A stretch of DNA of 44,785 nt from MESE01 sp036675035 (GCA_036675035.1 JAKFFO010000017.1:1-44785); one strand, 5' to 3'. Positions 7,915 through 16,676 are shown, numbered from the stretch's first letter. The notes: generated from the letters alone by a model not told the origin. Translations and numbers: made by a program.

Positions 7915-8712
7915 ATGACCAGCCAACTTTTTTCCGCACAACTGCGTTACTGGCGAAACCGTCTTGGCATTTCGCAGCTCGACCTGTCGCACCTTGCAGG
8001 TGTATCGGCAAGGCATATCAGTTTCCTGGAGACCGGTCGGGCTTATCCGAGCGAAGAAATGATTCTGCGAATTTCAGCGGTTCTGGATGTGCCGCTTCGT
8101 CAGCAGAATGTCATGCTGAATGACGCCGGATATGCGCCGTGCTTCCCGGATTCCGATTTTGACGGCGTACCGCCAGGCATACGTTTCGCGCTCGATCGCA
8201 TGCTTGAGCAACAAGAACCGTATCCGATGACAGTCCTGAATAGCAGGTACGACATCATCGCGAGCAACGCAGCAAGCCAGCGCTTTCTGGCTGGCGCCGT
8301 AAGCAGCCAGGAAAAAATGACCACGCCGCTTAATGTCTTCTCGCTGGTGTTCGATCCGGATCTTATGCGGCCTCGCATAAAAAACTGGGAGGAAGTTGCG
8401 AAGGCGATGCTGATGCGTTTGCAGCGCGAATCGCTGCGGCACGCCGACAACGCCGGCTTGAAATTTCTGCTCGATCGTGTCTTGCAATATCCCGCCATAC
8501 CTGCAGACTGGCAGTCACAAGATCTCGCCGCACCTTCCGAACCGACGATGGTGGTTGTATTGAAGCATATGGGCCATGAACTCAGGTTTTTCACTACGAC
8601 TACGACATTCACGGCTCCCCGGCATGCGTTGCTGGAGGAGATCCAGTTGGAAAGCTATTTTCCGCTCGATGAACAAACGCGCGCGCTTTGCGAGCGAATG
8701 GCTGCCGGTTGA
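7915..8712 (+). CDS. XRE-family regulator with MmyB-like ligand domain
   Basis: The N-terminal 65 residues form a helix-turn-helix of the Cro/XRE type (LRYWRNRLGISQLDLSHLAGVSARHISFLETGRAYPS). The remaining 190 residues carry the features of the MmyB-like ligand-binding domain: MTVLNSRYDIIASNAA near 103-118, a central helical region and FFTTTTTFTAPRHALLEEIQLESYFPLDE near the C-terminus. In structurally studied members this domain is PAS-like and can hold a fatty acid. The total length of 265 residues is normal. The gene is divergent from a small membrane protein, and an inverted repeat lies between them, consistent with local and autogenous control. No Shine-Dalgarno sequence is seen; a TATACT box close to the ATG suggests a very short or absent leader. 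Confidence 0.9.
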   Translation: MTSQLFSAQLRYWRNRLGISQLDLSHLAGVSARHISFLETGRAYPSEEMILRISAVLDVPLRQQNVMLNDAGYAPCFPDSDFDGVPPGIRFALDRMLEQQEPYPMTVLNSRYDIIASNAASQRFLAGAVSSQEKMTTPLNVFSLVFDPDLMRPRIKNWEEVAKAMLMRLQRESLRHADNAGLKFLLDRVLQYPAIPADWQSQDLAAPSEPTMVVVLKHMGHELRFFTTTTTFTAPRHALLEEIQLESYFPLDEQTRALCERMAAG

Positions 8713-8921
8713 ATTTGTATCAGGCGACATTGCATTAGAAGATATGCCACGACTCGCCGGAATCCCTGGCGCTTAACCGCTTAACCGTGGTCTGTCCCTA
8801 AGTTTCCCCTGGATGCCAGGTAATAATAAAATGCCTTAACATCTGCAGCTCTGTCGCGCCATGTATATTTTTGCTTGAAATGAAAAAACCCGTGCCCTGC
8901 CTCTCGATGAAAGAAGCCTAT

Positions 8922-9512
8922 ATGCGCCTACTGTTTTTCTGTTTGATCGCTTGCACCGCAATATCAGCGTTTACGCAAAATGCATTGGCCAGGGACGTAT
9001 CGACCACAAGTCAAAACGCAAGCGAGAGAGGTACGCAGTCTGGAAAAACATGCCCGAATGCCGAAAAGCTGGAACAGATTTGCTCCAGCGTCAATGCAAT
9101 GGAGCCCGATGATGGACCCAGCCCGACTTATCGGTACTTCTATCAGCGGCAGGTCATGGAAGCGGCATGCGTCGATAGTGAAAACGATTCAGTCGAGGTC
9201 CGCAATGAAAAGATCGGACGCATGTGGAAGGCATTCGAGAACAAGGAGCTGGTTTGCAACAGCCTTCAGTTTGATGTTCCAAACGGCAATATCATCAAAT
9301 ATGCAGCCATGATGAATTTCGATACGTTTATTCGGGATGTCATTCGGTGGAACGTCAACTTGAACAAGGTCGACGCATTTGACGGCAGAACTTTGCTGGA
9401 TTATCTCTCGTTCCATATCGAGAGAACGAAGGGCGGCGAAATCGAAAAGAAGCTGAAATATTATTACGGCATACTGAGAAAAGCCGGCGCAAAACACAAA
9501 TCCGAGCTATAG
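8922..9512 (+). CDS. Secreted protein with ankyrin-like C-terminus
   Basis: Several in-frame ATG codons occur between 8871 and 8922. I choose 8922 because it gives a normal signal peptide (MRLLFFCLIACTAIS, cleavage after ALA near residue 24) and has AAGAAG upstream. The mature protein has four or five cysteines in its first 100 residues (CPNAEKLEQICSSV, AACVDS, ELVCNS), which may form disulfides in the periplasm. The C-terminal 80 residues (NIIKYAAMMNFDTFIRDVIRW, then DAFDGRTLLDYLSFH) resemble one or two degenerate ankyrin repeats. No close family is recognised. The gene is single, with no operon partner. Confidence 0.65.
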   Translation: MRLLFFCLIACTAISAFTQNALARDVSTTSQNASERGTQSGKTCPNAEKLEQICSSVNAMEPDDGPSPTYRYFYQRQVMEAACVDSENDSVEVRNEKIGRMWKAFENKELVCNSLQFDVPNGNIIKYAAMMNFDTFIRDVIRWNVNLNKVDAFDGRTLLDYLSFHIERTKGGEIEKKLKYYYGILRKAGAKHKSEL

Positions 9513-9850
9513 GCTTGCGGCGACAGGCAGTGGCCTTGAATTGCAATTGTCGACATAGAATCGGCAATCGCAGGGTCAGGCTGAACTGAACCTGCAGGCA
9601 GAGTGCGCTGGATCACCATGGGAAATTTGGCATTCAGGAAATTTGCGAGTCCGAGATTGGCCCCTTTATTTTCCTTTAATCTCCTTGATTCCGTTTAATT
9701 TCCGTTTCTGCTTTGAGCATCGATTGAGCCGATCCGCTTGATTACCAGCCAAATTTTTTCGTCCGACCTGTCACAATCCAATTGTCTCGCCCGTCTATAG
9801 ATCAGGGGCCGCGCATTGGGCGCCTTCCCTGTACAACAGAAAGGATCGTC
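9513..9850. other. Intergenic region with motif fragments and ECF41 promoter
   Basis: CAGGGTCAGGC at 9571-9581 is the reverse of the CCTGACCC motif, and TTGGCCCCTTTATTTTCC near 9659 resembles one arm of the palindromic repeat without its partner. The ECF41 promoter lies at 9769-9795. No gene is seen here. Confidence 0.5.
9769..9795 (+). promoter_or_regulatory. ECF41-type promoter TGTCACA-N16-CGTC
   Basis: TGTCACA at 9769-9775 is followed after exactly 16 bases by CGTC at 9792-9795. This is the published consensus for ECF41 sigma factors, which usually drive a neighbouring carboxymuconolactone decarboxylase-like, oxidoreductase or epimerase gene and the sigma gene. Here it precedes such a pair by about 55 bases. 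Confidence 0.85.
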
Positions 9851-10315
9851 ATGTCAGGTACTGCCCGAATTCCCCTTTTCAAACATGCTCCCGCGCTTCT
9901 CAAGGCGCAGATCAACCTGTCCACGGCCGCCAAGCAAAGCTCGCTGGGCGAGCGGCTGGTCGAGCTGATCAATCTGCGCATCTCGCAAATCAACGGCTGC
10001 GGCTTCTGCGTCGACATGCATTGGCGCGATCTGATCCGCCAGGGCATGGAGCCGCGGCATCTGAATGCCGTCGTCGTGTGGCGCGAGGCGCCGTTCTTCA
10101 GCGAGCGTGAGCGCGCGGCGCTGCAATGGGCGGAAATCGTCAACAGCCAGCCGCATGGCGATGCCAGCGATGCCGAATTTGCCCAGGTGCGTGAACATTT
10201 TTCGGAAAATGAAGTGGTCGAGATCGGCTATGCGGTGGCCGCCATCAAGGGCTGGAACATGATGAACCTGAGCCTGCGCGTCCCGATTCCGGAAGTGCCT
10301 GCGCCGGGGATGTGA
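9851..10315 (+). CDS. AhpD-like carboxymuconolactone decarboxylase-family protein
   Basis: The start at 9851 has AAAGGA upstream, and earlier in-frame starts lie within the ECF41 promoter. The 154-residue product has the AhpD-type core: ELINLRISQINGCGFCVDMHWRD, with Cys50-x-x-Cys53 and His57, the redox and proton-relay residues of alkylhydroperoxidase-like proteins. Such proteins act as thiol-dependent peroxidases in the cytosol, although many ECF41-linked members have no proven substrate. The gene is the first of a two-gene operon with the ECF41 sigma factor. The two coding regions almost touch, so translation is probably coupled. Expression is predicted to depend on the sigma factor encoded next to it. 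Confidence 0.92.
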   Translation: MSGTARIPLFKHAPALLKAQINLSTAAKQSSLGERLVELINLRISQINGCGFCVDMHWRDLIRQGMEPRHLNAVVVWREAPFFSERERAALQWAEIVNSQPHGDASDAEFAQVREHFSENEVVEIGYAVAAIKGWNMMNLSLRVPIPEVPAPGM

Positions 10316-10347
10316 GCGCCGGCATCGATGGCAACCGGGGATTCGCG

Positions 10348-11241
10348 ATGAATGGACACGAAAGGATCAGCAGCGACGGCGTATTTGCCGGATTGCGCAC
10401 GCGGCTGTTCTCTGCCGCCTACCGCATGCTCGGCACACGCGCCGATGCGGAGGATGTGGTGCAGGAAGCGTGGCTGCGCTGGCAAGCGGCAGACCACGGC
10501 AGTTTGCAATCTGCGGAAGCCTGGCTGGTGACGGTGGTCACGCGCCTGGCGCTGGATCGGCTGCGCGAACGCAAGGCCGATCGCGAGAGTTATACCGGAT
10601 GGTGGTTGCCCGAGCCGCTGGTGGAGCTGGATGAGAATACGCCCGAATCGGCGGCGGAACTTGCCAGCGATGTGTCGCTTGCACTGCTCTGGACGCTGGA
10701 GCGGTTGAGTCCGGAAGAGCGTGCTGCGTTCCTGCTGCGCCAGGTATTCGATCAGGATTACGCCGACCTTTCCGCGATGCTGGGCAAGAGCGAAGCGAGC
10801 TGTCGCCAGCTGGTACACCGCGCGCAGGAAAAGGTACGTGACCAACGTCCGCGCTTCCAGACCTCACCTGTTGCGCACCGGGCGCTGCTTGCCGCGTTCA
10901 TGCAGGCGGCAAGCCGTGGCGACCGGGATGCGATGAAGGCCCTGCTGTCGCCGGACGTGGCCTTCGTCAGCGATGGCGGCGGCAAGATGCCTTCGTTCCA
11001 TCGCATCTTGCGCGGTGCCAAGCGTATCGCCGGGGTGTACTGGTCGCTGGAACACCAGTACCCGGGACAGGTGCAGTACCGGCTGGCCCGGATCAACGGC
11101 GAGCCTGGTTTGCTGCGATACCTGAACGGCAATATCGAATCGGCACAGTCGTTTCATATCGAAGATGGGCGGATCGCGGCGGTGTTCCTGGTGCGCAATC
11201 CGGACAAGCTGACCGGCGTCCCGCAGGCAGCCAGGGATTGA
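10348..11241 (+). CDS. ECF41-family sigma factor with fused SnoaL-like domain
   Basis: A GTG at 10312 overlaps the previous stop, but the ATG at 10348 has GGGGA upstream and matches the usual family N-terminus, so I start there (297 residues). Sigma region 2 is seen in YRMLGTRADAEDVVQEAWLRW and region 4 in LSPEERAAFLLRQVFDQDYADLS. The diagnostic ECF41 motifs are present: WLPEPL (86-91) in the linker, DGGGK (209-213) and NPDKL (284-288) in the C-terminal SnoaL/NTF2-like extension. In studied ECF41 proteins this extension replaces an anti-sigma factor and tunes activity through contact with the core. It is predicted to direct RNA polymerase to the promoter at 9769, forming an autoregulated operon. 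Confidence 0.95.
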   Translation: MNGHERISSDGVFAGLRTRLFSAAYRMLGTRADAEDVVQEAWLRWQAADHGSLQSAEAWLVTVVTRLALDRLRERKADRESYTGWWLPEPLVELDENTPESAAELASDVSLALLWTLERLSPEERAAFLLRQVFDQDYADLSAMLGKSEASCRQLVHRAQEKVRDQRPRFQTSPVAHRALLAAFMQAASRGDRDAMKALLSPDVAFVSDGGGKMPSFHRILRGAKRIAGVYWSLEHQYPGQVQYRLARINGEPGLLRYLNGNIESAQSFHIEDGRIAAVFLVRNPDKLTGVPQAARD

Positions 11242-11458
11242 GCAATCGACCGGCGGCTGCACCCCCCGCAGGACCCGGTTTAGTCTTTTGCCATGCGCAA
11301 GGCAAAAGTCAGCGCCTTGTCCTGCGATAAAAAACGCAAGCGTGGCACCCTCTCATTCCGCGTGAAGCAGGCATTGCAGTCGTCGGCGTTGTGCACGAAC
11401 CGGTATCCGCGCCTGCCAGCGCCCGGTACGCGTAATGCATCATGGATATCGCATCGCC

Positions 11459-11839
11459 TCAAGCGTATTGCGCGAGGCCATGGCCGAACGACCAGTTTTC
11501 TTTCTCCACCTCGACAAGATTCACGAACACGTCTCCAGGCCGGATGCCGGGGCTTTCGCCCAGCAGTTGCGCGATCCGCCGGAACAACGCTTTCTTCTGG
11601 TCCACCGTACGGGTGTTGTTCACGATGAGCTGAATTAACACCAGGTCGTCGCTGCGGGCGATGTCAAGATACGTAGCGCCATAGCGGAAGTTGGCCGCAT
11701 CATGCTCGGTGATGGTCATGAACTGGTCATCTTCGGGCACGTTGAACGTTTCGCGCATCGCGCGGTAAAGGCTGTCGAAAATCGCCTGCCGGTAAGCTTC
11801 CGGCTTTCCGGCGCGCAGCGAGATATGAGTACGTGGCAT
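11459..11839 (-). CDS. Tautomerase-superfamily protein
   Basis: The start at 11839 has AAAGGA at good distance and puts proline directly after the initiator methionine (M-P-R-T-H), as required for the catalytic Pro1 of this superfamily. The 126-residue length and the motifs SLYRAMRETFNVPEDDQFMTITEH and LIVNNTRTVDQKKALFRRIAQLL fit the long tautomerases related to malonate semialdehyde decarboxylase and cis-CaaD, which are beta-alpha-beta duplications in one chain. The substrate cannot be read from the sequence. It is divergent from a LysR regulator, which probably controls it. The frame extends upstream to 12001, but that part would move the proline away from the N-terminus. Confidence 0.85.
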   Translation of the reverse strand: MPRTHISLRAGKPEAYRQAIFDSLYRAMRETFNVPEDDQFMTITEHDAANFRYGATYLDIARSDDLVLIQLIVNNTRTVDQKKALFRRIAQLLGESPGIRPGDVFVNLVEVEKENWSFGHGLAQYA

Positions 11840-11861
11840 CGCAGATCCTTTCGATATTGTT

Positions 11862-11923
11862 CCGGGTTGCAAGTTAAAAATTCGCTGAATAAATCCGATC
11901 AGAAAAACCATTCCCGGTTGCAA
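11862..11923. promoter_or_regulatory. Pair of direct 11-bp repeats in a divergent promoter region
   Basis: CCGGGTTGCAA at 11862-11872 and CCCGGTTGCAA at 11913-11923 differ by one base and are 51 bp apart, between the tautomerase and LysR genes. They may be regulator sites. The AT-rich tract at 12025-12078 probably holds the LysR promoter. Confidence 0.35.
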
Positions 11924-12079
11924 AATACTTGCACGACACCAAGCCCTATCCGGTATCGCGCCTTGCCTGATGCCGTTGCAGCGGTTTTCTCTTTCAACCA
12001 CCTGTCACCACGGAACACTGGCTTCATCCTATCTATATTGATATGATATGTATATTTATTTCATTGATAAATATTTTAA

Positions 12080-12937
12080 ATGATTGAACGCCCCCTCGAC
12101 TTGAGCGCCGTTGAAGCTTTCGTCCGCGTCGCCGAGCTGGAAAGCTTCACGCGGGCGGCTGAAGCGATGCAGACGACGCAGGCCGCTGTCAGCTTGAAGC
12201 TGAAGCGGCTGGAAGACCGGCTTGGCCTGCGGCTTATCGAGCGCACGCCTCGGTATGTGCAACTCTCAGCACAGGGCGCGACCTTCCTCGAACACGCTCG
12301 AGAACTCCTGGAGGCACACAATCGCGCGCTCTCCATAGTTGCCGGATCCCGGCAGCGCCTTACCATCGGCATCAGCGATCATGTCGCGGGGCCCGAGCTG
12401 CCCGCACTGATTGCACGCATGAACGTGCAAGACCCGGAGCTGTTGATCGAAATCCGGATCGGATCGTCGGGCGATCTGCTTCAATGCTTCGATCGGCGCG
12501 AACTCGACACGGTGATCGTCCGCCTGCATGCAGGGCGCAGCGACGGGGAAATCATTACCGAAGAAAAATTCGGCTGGTTTGCCGCGCCGGGCTGGCAGCA
12601 TCGCACCGGTGCGCCGCTGCCGCTTGCCACGCTGGCCGAGCCTTGCGGCGTGCGGGCGATGGCGGGAAAGCTGCTTGATGCGAACGGCGTACCGTGGACA
12701 GAAATTTTCGTCGGCGGCGGCGTTGCGGCGGTCGCTGCCGCCGTCATGGCCGGACTCGGTGTTGCCGCATTGGCTCCGCGCATGCTGCCGTTTGGCGCAG
12801 TCGATGTGGGCCCCCGGCTCGGGCTTCCCGAATTACCTCGCTTGCCGGTTCTGCTTCATTCAAGAGTCAAGGCGGGCCGGTCGCGCGATGCGCTGGCTGC
12901 GCTTTGCGCTGCGTTCAGGAGCGCGGTGCGAGGCTAG
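12080..12937 (+). CDS. LysR-family transcriptional regulator
   Basis: The 285-residue protein has the LysR winged HTH at residues 6-65 (FVRVAELESFTRAAEAMQTTQAAVSLKLKRLEDRLGLRLIER) and a substrate-binding-like effector domain from about 90 (LTIGISDHVAGPELPALIARM, then LLIEIRIGSSGDLL). An Ala/Gly-rich segment (VGGGVAAVAAAVMAGLGVAALA) near 215-235 corresponds to the usual VAAGLGVALLP strand of subdomain 1. The length is at the short end for the family. It lies divergently from the tautomerase gene, with duplicated 11-bp motifs and an AT-rich spacer between, so it probably regulates both. The ATG has no clear Shine-Dalgarno sequence, but the domain begins where expected. Confidence 0.93.
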   Translation: MIERPLDLSAVEAFVRVAELESFTRAAEAMQTTQAAVSLKLKRLEDRLGLRLIERTPRYVQLSAQGATFLEHARELLEAHNRALSIVAGSRQRLTIGISDHVAGPELPALIARMNVQDPELLIEIRIGSSGDLLQCFDRRELDTVIVRLHAGRSDGEIITEEKFGWFAAPGWQHRTGAPLPLATLAEPCGVRAMAGKLLDANGVPWTEIFVGGGVAAVAAAVMAGLGVAALAPRMLPFGAVDVGPRLGLPELPRLPVLLHSRVKAGRSRDALAALCAAFRSAVRG

Positions 12938-13169
12938 CGAGCAACACGAAAGGCGTGCGTCCGAGCGCCGGTGTTGCGTCGCCATTTGTGGCTTTAGCTT
13001 TCAGCGCCAGCTGTCGGCAAGAAAACGACGAAATCCGCCGGCGCCACCATTCCGCACAGAGAAAATGCGCTGATGTGCTTATGCGCAATCGACAAGGAAA
13101 TAAAACGGACAGCTTCGGTTTAACCTGAAGCCGGCGCGCTGGACAGACAGCGGGAGCAAGCCTATAAAG

Positions 13170-13197
13170 AAAGCGAGCCGGCCGGTTGGCTCGCTTT
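13170..13197. terminator. Hairpin between convergent genes
   Basis: AAAGCGAGCC and GGCTCGCTTT flank an eight-base loop. The stem is perfect and has A and T ends on both sides, so it can act for the LysR gene on the plus strand and the DUF2855 gene on the minus strand. Confidence 0.75.
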
Positions 13198-13220
13198 GAT
13201 TCGTGACTCTTTAATTCGCG

Positions 13221-14327
13221 TCAATCGAGAATCACCACATGACCGTTGCGCGGCTCGCTGCGACCTGCGTGCAGGTCTTCAATCAATTGCTGTGCCGCTT
13301 TGAAACCGCGGGTTTCCGCCACATGCATCCATTGGCGTTCGGGATCACTGATGCGCCGGATGAAGCGCAATTGCGCTTCGTTGAAAAGCCGGTTGACCGT
13401 CTCATGCCCCCAGTCGGCATTACGCTTCTTGATCTGAGTCGGTGCGAAGTAAGCTTTCGGCTCCGGGCCAGGCAAGTCCAGCACGCGCAGGAAATCCGTA
13501 TTTTGCGCTGATCCGGCAAAACAATCATAGGTCAGCGAAGCATTGAAATGATGGTGGACTTCCGAGCGCAGCGCTTCGGCGCCGGAAAAATCGAGATACA
13601 GGGTCGGACGGTCCCGCGCAATCGACGCCAGAGCATCATAGGTCACGGTTTCGTCATAGCAGCCAAGGCCTTCGACGAATTCGCGATTGCGGCCGGAGGT
13701 CAGCCCGATCAGCTTTACATCGCATTTCCCGTGCAGGCAGAATGCGGTGCCATAAGCGGTCTTGCTCGATGCGCTCGACACCACAATCTGTTCAGCGCCG
13801 AAGAAACCGTTATCCTGCAGAAAATCAGCAGCCATGAACGAGGTGATGAACAAGGGCCGCACCAGCATTTGATAATTCTCGTCCGCATGCAGATAGGCAG
13901 CGTCGTTGCTGCATCGCGTGTACTGGTTGTATGCCGAGGTCAGCGTTGCCCGATGTTCCGAACCATCGTAAAAGCCGCGCGGAGAAATGCGTACCGCGCG
14001 CATCCTGATATGGCTTGCGATCGGAAAATATCCGTAAAAGCGCTCGCCCGCTTCGACACCTGGCACGGTCGAGCTGACCACATCGGCAAATCCCCATGCC
14101 GGCATGTGTCCCCATTCCGGTTCCTGCGTCGGGAAGAAATCCCAGTACTGCATTGCGTCGCCGAATGCGGCATAGGTAATATTATTCGTGGTCAGTGCCA
14201 GCCGGTCGATTTTCAGCAGCACTTCGCCATCGGCAAGCGGCAACGGCTGCTCGACCGTGTCGATCCGGCTCTGGTTCAATGTATTTTTACGGGTCTGCAG
14301 GCGTGTTACAGTGACTGGATTGTTCAT
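13221..14327 (-). CDS. DUF2855 family protein (MDR-like)
   Basis: AGAGGA upstream of the ATG supports the start. The 368-residue protein shows the DUF2855 signatures: LTTNNITYAAFGDAMQYWDFFP near 46-67, WGHMPAWGFADVV, GERFYGYFPIASH, the segment SEHRATLTSAYNQYTRC, and a degenerate Rossmann region IVVSSASSKTAYGTAF. The family is related to medium-chain dehydrogenases but lacks zinc ligands, and its reaction is unknown. It is divergent from a TetR gene only 39 bp away, a common arrangement in which the TetR protein represses the enzyme gene. Direct repeats CGATTGA at 14342 and 14356 lie in the shared region and could be part of the operator. Confidence 0.9.
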   Translation of the reverse strand: MNNPVTVTRLQTRKNTLNQSRIDTVEQPLPLADGEVLLKIDRLALTTNNITYAAFGDAMQYWDFFPTQEPEWGHMPAWGFADVVSSTVPGVEAGERFYGYFPIASHIRMRAVRISPRGFYDGSEHRATLTSAYNQYTRCSNDAAYLHADENYQMLVRPLFITSFMAADFLQDNGFFGAEQIVVSSASSKTAYGTAFCLHGKCDVKLIGLTSGRNREFVEGLGCYDETVTYDALASIARDRPTLYLDFSGAEALRSEVHHHFNASLTYDCFAGSAQNTDFLRVLDLPGPEPKAYFAPTQIKKRNADWGHETVNRLFNEAQLRFIRRISDPERQWMHVAETRGFKAAQQLIEDLHAGRSEPRNGHVVILD

Positions 14328-14366
14328 GCGATCCTCTTTTTCGATTGAAGAAATCCGATTGATCCA

Positions 14367-15086
14367 ATGTACCAGCGCCGTTCACCCCCCGGGTTCGGAA
14401 AGCCGAACGCCAATGATTCCGCCGCGCGGAAGTCCCGCGACAAACCCGCCGCCAAGGCGATCAACAAGCCTTTGAAGCGCCCGGCACAGGCGCGCGCGAA
14501 ATTCACGGTTCAGGCAATTTACGATGCATTTGTTCGGATTTGGCGCGAGCGCGGATGGACCGGCATAACGACTCGTGCCATTGCGCTTGAAACGGGTATC
14601 GCGGTCGGCACGCTGTACGAGTACTTTCCGAACAAGCACGCATTACTGTCGGGCTACGTGCGACATGGCATGGATGTGCTGCTGGACGCGATCGAGCAGC
14701 AGGTGATACAAGCGGCCGACCTGACATGGCAACAGCGCGTACGTCGGCTGGTGCGGCTGACATGCGGTGTCGATGCCGCCGAACTTGCCTATTTCGACGC
14801 GGACATGCTGGCCCTCGAAGCGCAAATCGCGGAACCCAAGCACCATCGGCGCGTGTACGAAGAAATGTCCGCGAAGTGGCTTGGTGCCATCGACGCATGC
14901 AGAGATTTGCCGCACCGGCCGAACCCGGATACGGTTCGCAGCCTTTACCTGTCGATCTGGGGTGCCCGTCGCTACTATTGGCTGCTAGTCGATCCGCCGG
15001 ATATCAGTGCGGACAAGTGGGCCGCCGAAATGGAGAGATTGTGCTGCATCGTATTACTGTCGGGAGACAGCGCGCAATCGCAATAA
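14367..15086 (+). CDS. TetR/AcrR-family regulator
   Basis: The 239-residue protein has a long basic, Ala/Lys/Pro-rich N-terminal tail (about 1-46), then a TetR HTH (FTVQAIYDAFVRIWRERGWTGITTRAIALETGIAVGTLYEYFPNKHAL), and a helical ligand domain of about 130 residues with several cysteines. The tail is longer than usual and could reflect a start further downstream, but no later ATG precedes the HTH. It is divergent from the DUF2855 gene and probably represses it together with its own gene. The inducer is unknown. Confidence 0.92.
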   Translation: MYQRRSPPGFGKPNANDSAARKSRDKPAAKAINKPLKRPAQARAKFTVQAIYDAFVRIWRERGWTGITTRAIALETGIAVGTLYEYFPNKHALLSGYVRHGMDVLLDAIEQQVIQAADLTWQQRVRRLVRLTCGVDAAELAYFDADMLALEAQIAEPKHHRRVYEEMSAKWLGAIDACRDLPHRPNPDTVRSLYLSIWGARRYYWLLVDPPDISADKWAAEMERLCCIVLLSGDSAQSQ

Positions 15087-15339
15087 GCAGTGCAATCTTA
15101 CCGGGGAACCGGTGGAAGACCGGCATCGCAGCGTCGGGCGTTCAGGTGTGCCTGCGACTTGCCGGATCCGGGTTCGCTAACGCCTGAGGAAAAAGCTGAG
15201 ACCGGACCATATCGCTCGCAGGCTGCGCTTATTCACACCGTCCGGTGCTTCATCGTGGTCTACCCGCAAAACTTGCCGAGCCTGAATCGAGCTCGACGCC
15301 GCGTTAAATCAAATCCGCACATTTCCTGAAGCAGGCATT

Positions 15340-15555
15340 TCATCCCAGGGACTTGAGATCGGCATCGACCTTTTCAAGCGCCTCGTCATTGATCAGTCCA
15401 CCGGAGAAACCGGCCACTGTCTTTAGAGGAAAGCCGCGCCCCATTGCAATTTGAGGGTGCGTCGAAATGCCGGGCAGGTGCTTTTCAAGGATGGCCTTGC
15501 TTGCCTGGTTATCGAGCAGATCACCGAGATTCGAGTTGATGGACATGGATGACAT
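15340..15555 (-). CDS. Small conserved-looking protein, unknown
   Basis: AGGAGAAG lies six bases before the ATG at 15555, so the 71-residue product is favoured over the open frame to 15636. Its sequence has a helical start (NLGDLLDNQASKAILEKHLPGIS) and an amphipathic second half (INDEALEKVDADLKSLG). The phrase LLDNQASKAILEKHLPG resembles a short module that I believe recurs at the ends of some secreted hydrolases and as free-standing small proteins, but I cannot name it. There is no signal peptide. The gene is monocistronic and divergent from the DUF2214 gene. Confidence 0.65.
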   Translation of the reverse strand: MSSMSINSNLGDLLDNQASKAILEKHLPGISTHPQIAMGRGFPLKTVAGFSGGLINDEALEKVDADLKSLG

Positions 15556-15753
15556 GGATTGCTTCTCCTGGAAATAACGACCGCGCATCAGCGCGGTCCG
15601 GTCGATAAAAGGCACCGGAATGATACATGGCGCCAAACTGGAACTGTAGCCTAGTTCATATTTTTTTGCGTTGAGCCGGGCCGAAACGATGAATCTTTCA
15701 AGACATGTCCGTCATCGATTATCATGCCGATTGCCAAACAAGGAGGATATTCC

Positions 15754-16209
15754 ATGAGTGCCATCGTTGCCTTTCTTCACCACATCGCATTTGTCGTCAT
15801 CATGCTCGCGCTGGCGATAGAAATGGTGTTGCTCAAGCAGCCAATGACATTGGACAATGCCAGAAAAATCCTGCGCTTCGATGCGGTTTATGGCATGAGT
15901 GCCGGATTGATTCTGCTGCTGGGAGTGTTGCGCGTCATTTTCTTCGAGAAAGGCGCCGATTATTATCTGCATAGCGGCCCGTTCCACGCAAAGATGGCGC
16001 TATTCATCCTGGTCGGGCTGATTTCCATTTATCCGACAATGGCATTCCTGAAATGGCGGCAGCCGCTCAAGCAGGGAATTGTGCCGAACATCGACCCGGC
16101 GCTGAGCCGCCGGCTCAGCATTCTTATTCATGTCGAATTGACTTTGCTGGCACTGATGATTCTGAACGCCGCACTGATGGCCAAAGGCATCGGGTACTTC
16201 GGAGGCTAA
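15754..16209 (+). CDS. DUF2214 family inner-membrane protein
   Basis: GGAGG seven bases upstream fixes the start at 15754. The 151-residue protein has four hydrophobic helices (about 4-24, 46-66, 79-98, 126-146). It carries the DUF2214 features: FLHHIAFVVIMLALAIEMVLL in helix 1, RFDAVYGMSAGLILLLGVLRV in helix 2, then YYLHSGPFHAKMALFILVGLISIYPT. The paired histidines in helix 1 and the His-x-Lys in FHAKM are conserved in the family and could bind a cofactor such as haem, but this is not established. It is probably a single-gene unit. Confidence 0.88.
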   Translation: MSAIVAFLHHIAFVVIMLALAIEMVLLKQPMTLDNARKILRFDAVYGMSAGLILLLGVLRVIFFEKGADYYLHSGPFHAKMALFILVGLISIYPTMAFLKWRQPLKQGIVPNIDPALSRRLSILIHVELTLLALMILNAALMAKGIGYFGG

Positions 16210-16676
16210 GCTGATCTGCGGACAGCTGACGCTGAGCCTGTATTCCGTGGCTGCAAGGTACGTGCGCTTACTCCACGGGTAACTGCCGCTCGATGCGCGC
16301 GACATCGAACGGATTGCCGCGGATATTTTCAGAACCTGTCGATCGGTTGATGAATCAAGGGCGCAAGCCTGAATTAATCGGAAGCCGAAGCGTGTACGAG
16401 CAGCAGCCGCGGAAGTGAGCCGGGCATTGCCATGCCGGCGCGCCAGCTTACGTCAACGAATGTTCAGAATACAAACCGCAGCAGCGCCCCTGCCCGCCTG
16501 CCAATCATGCGTCCCTGTTGATTGTCGTATTGAAGTAACAGCCAGCACAACGCTTCGCATCGCTATCCGTTTCATTTGCGTTTGGATAAGCGGAGAAACA
16601 GGGACTTCATCAATACTCAAGCAACGACAAAAATAAACTTGTTCAGGGAGTCATGGCATGCGTAAAGGCAAAATAC
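16210..16676. other. Gene-free stretch
   Basis: No supported gene. Short frames lack ribosome-binding sites. The promoter for the NHL lipoprotein should lie toward its right end. Confidence 0.35.
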
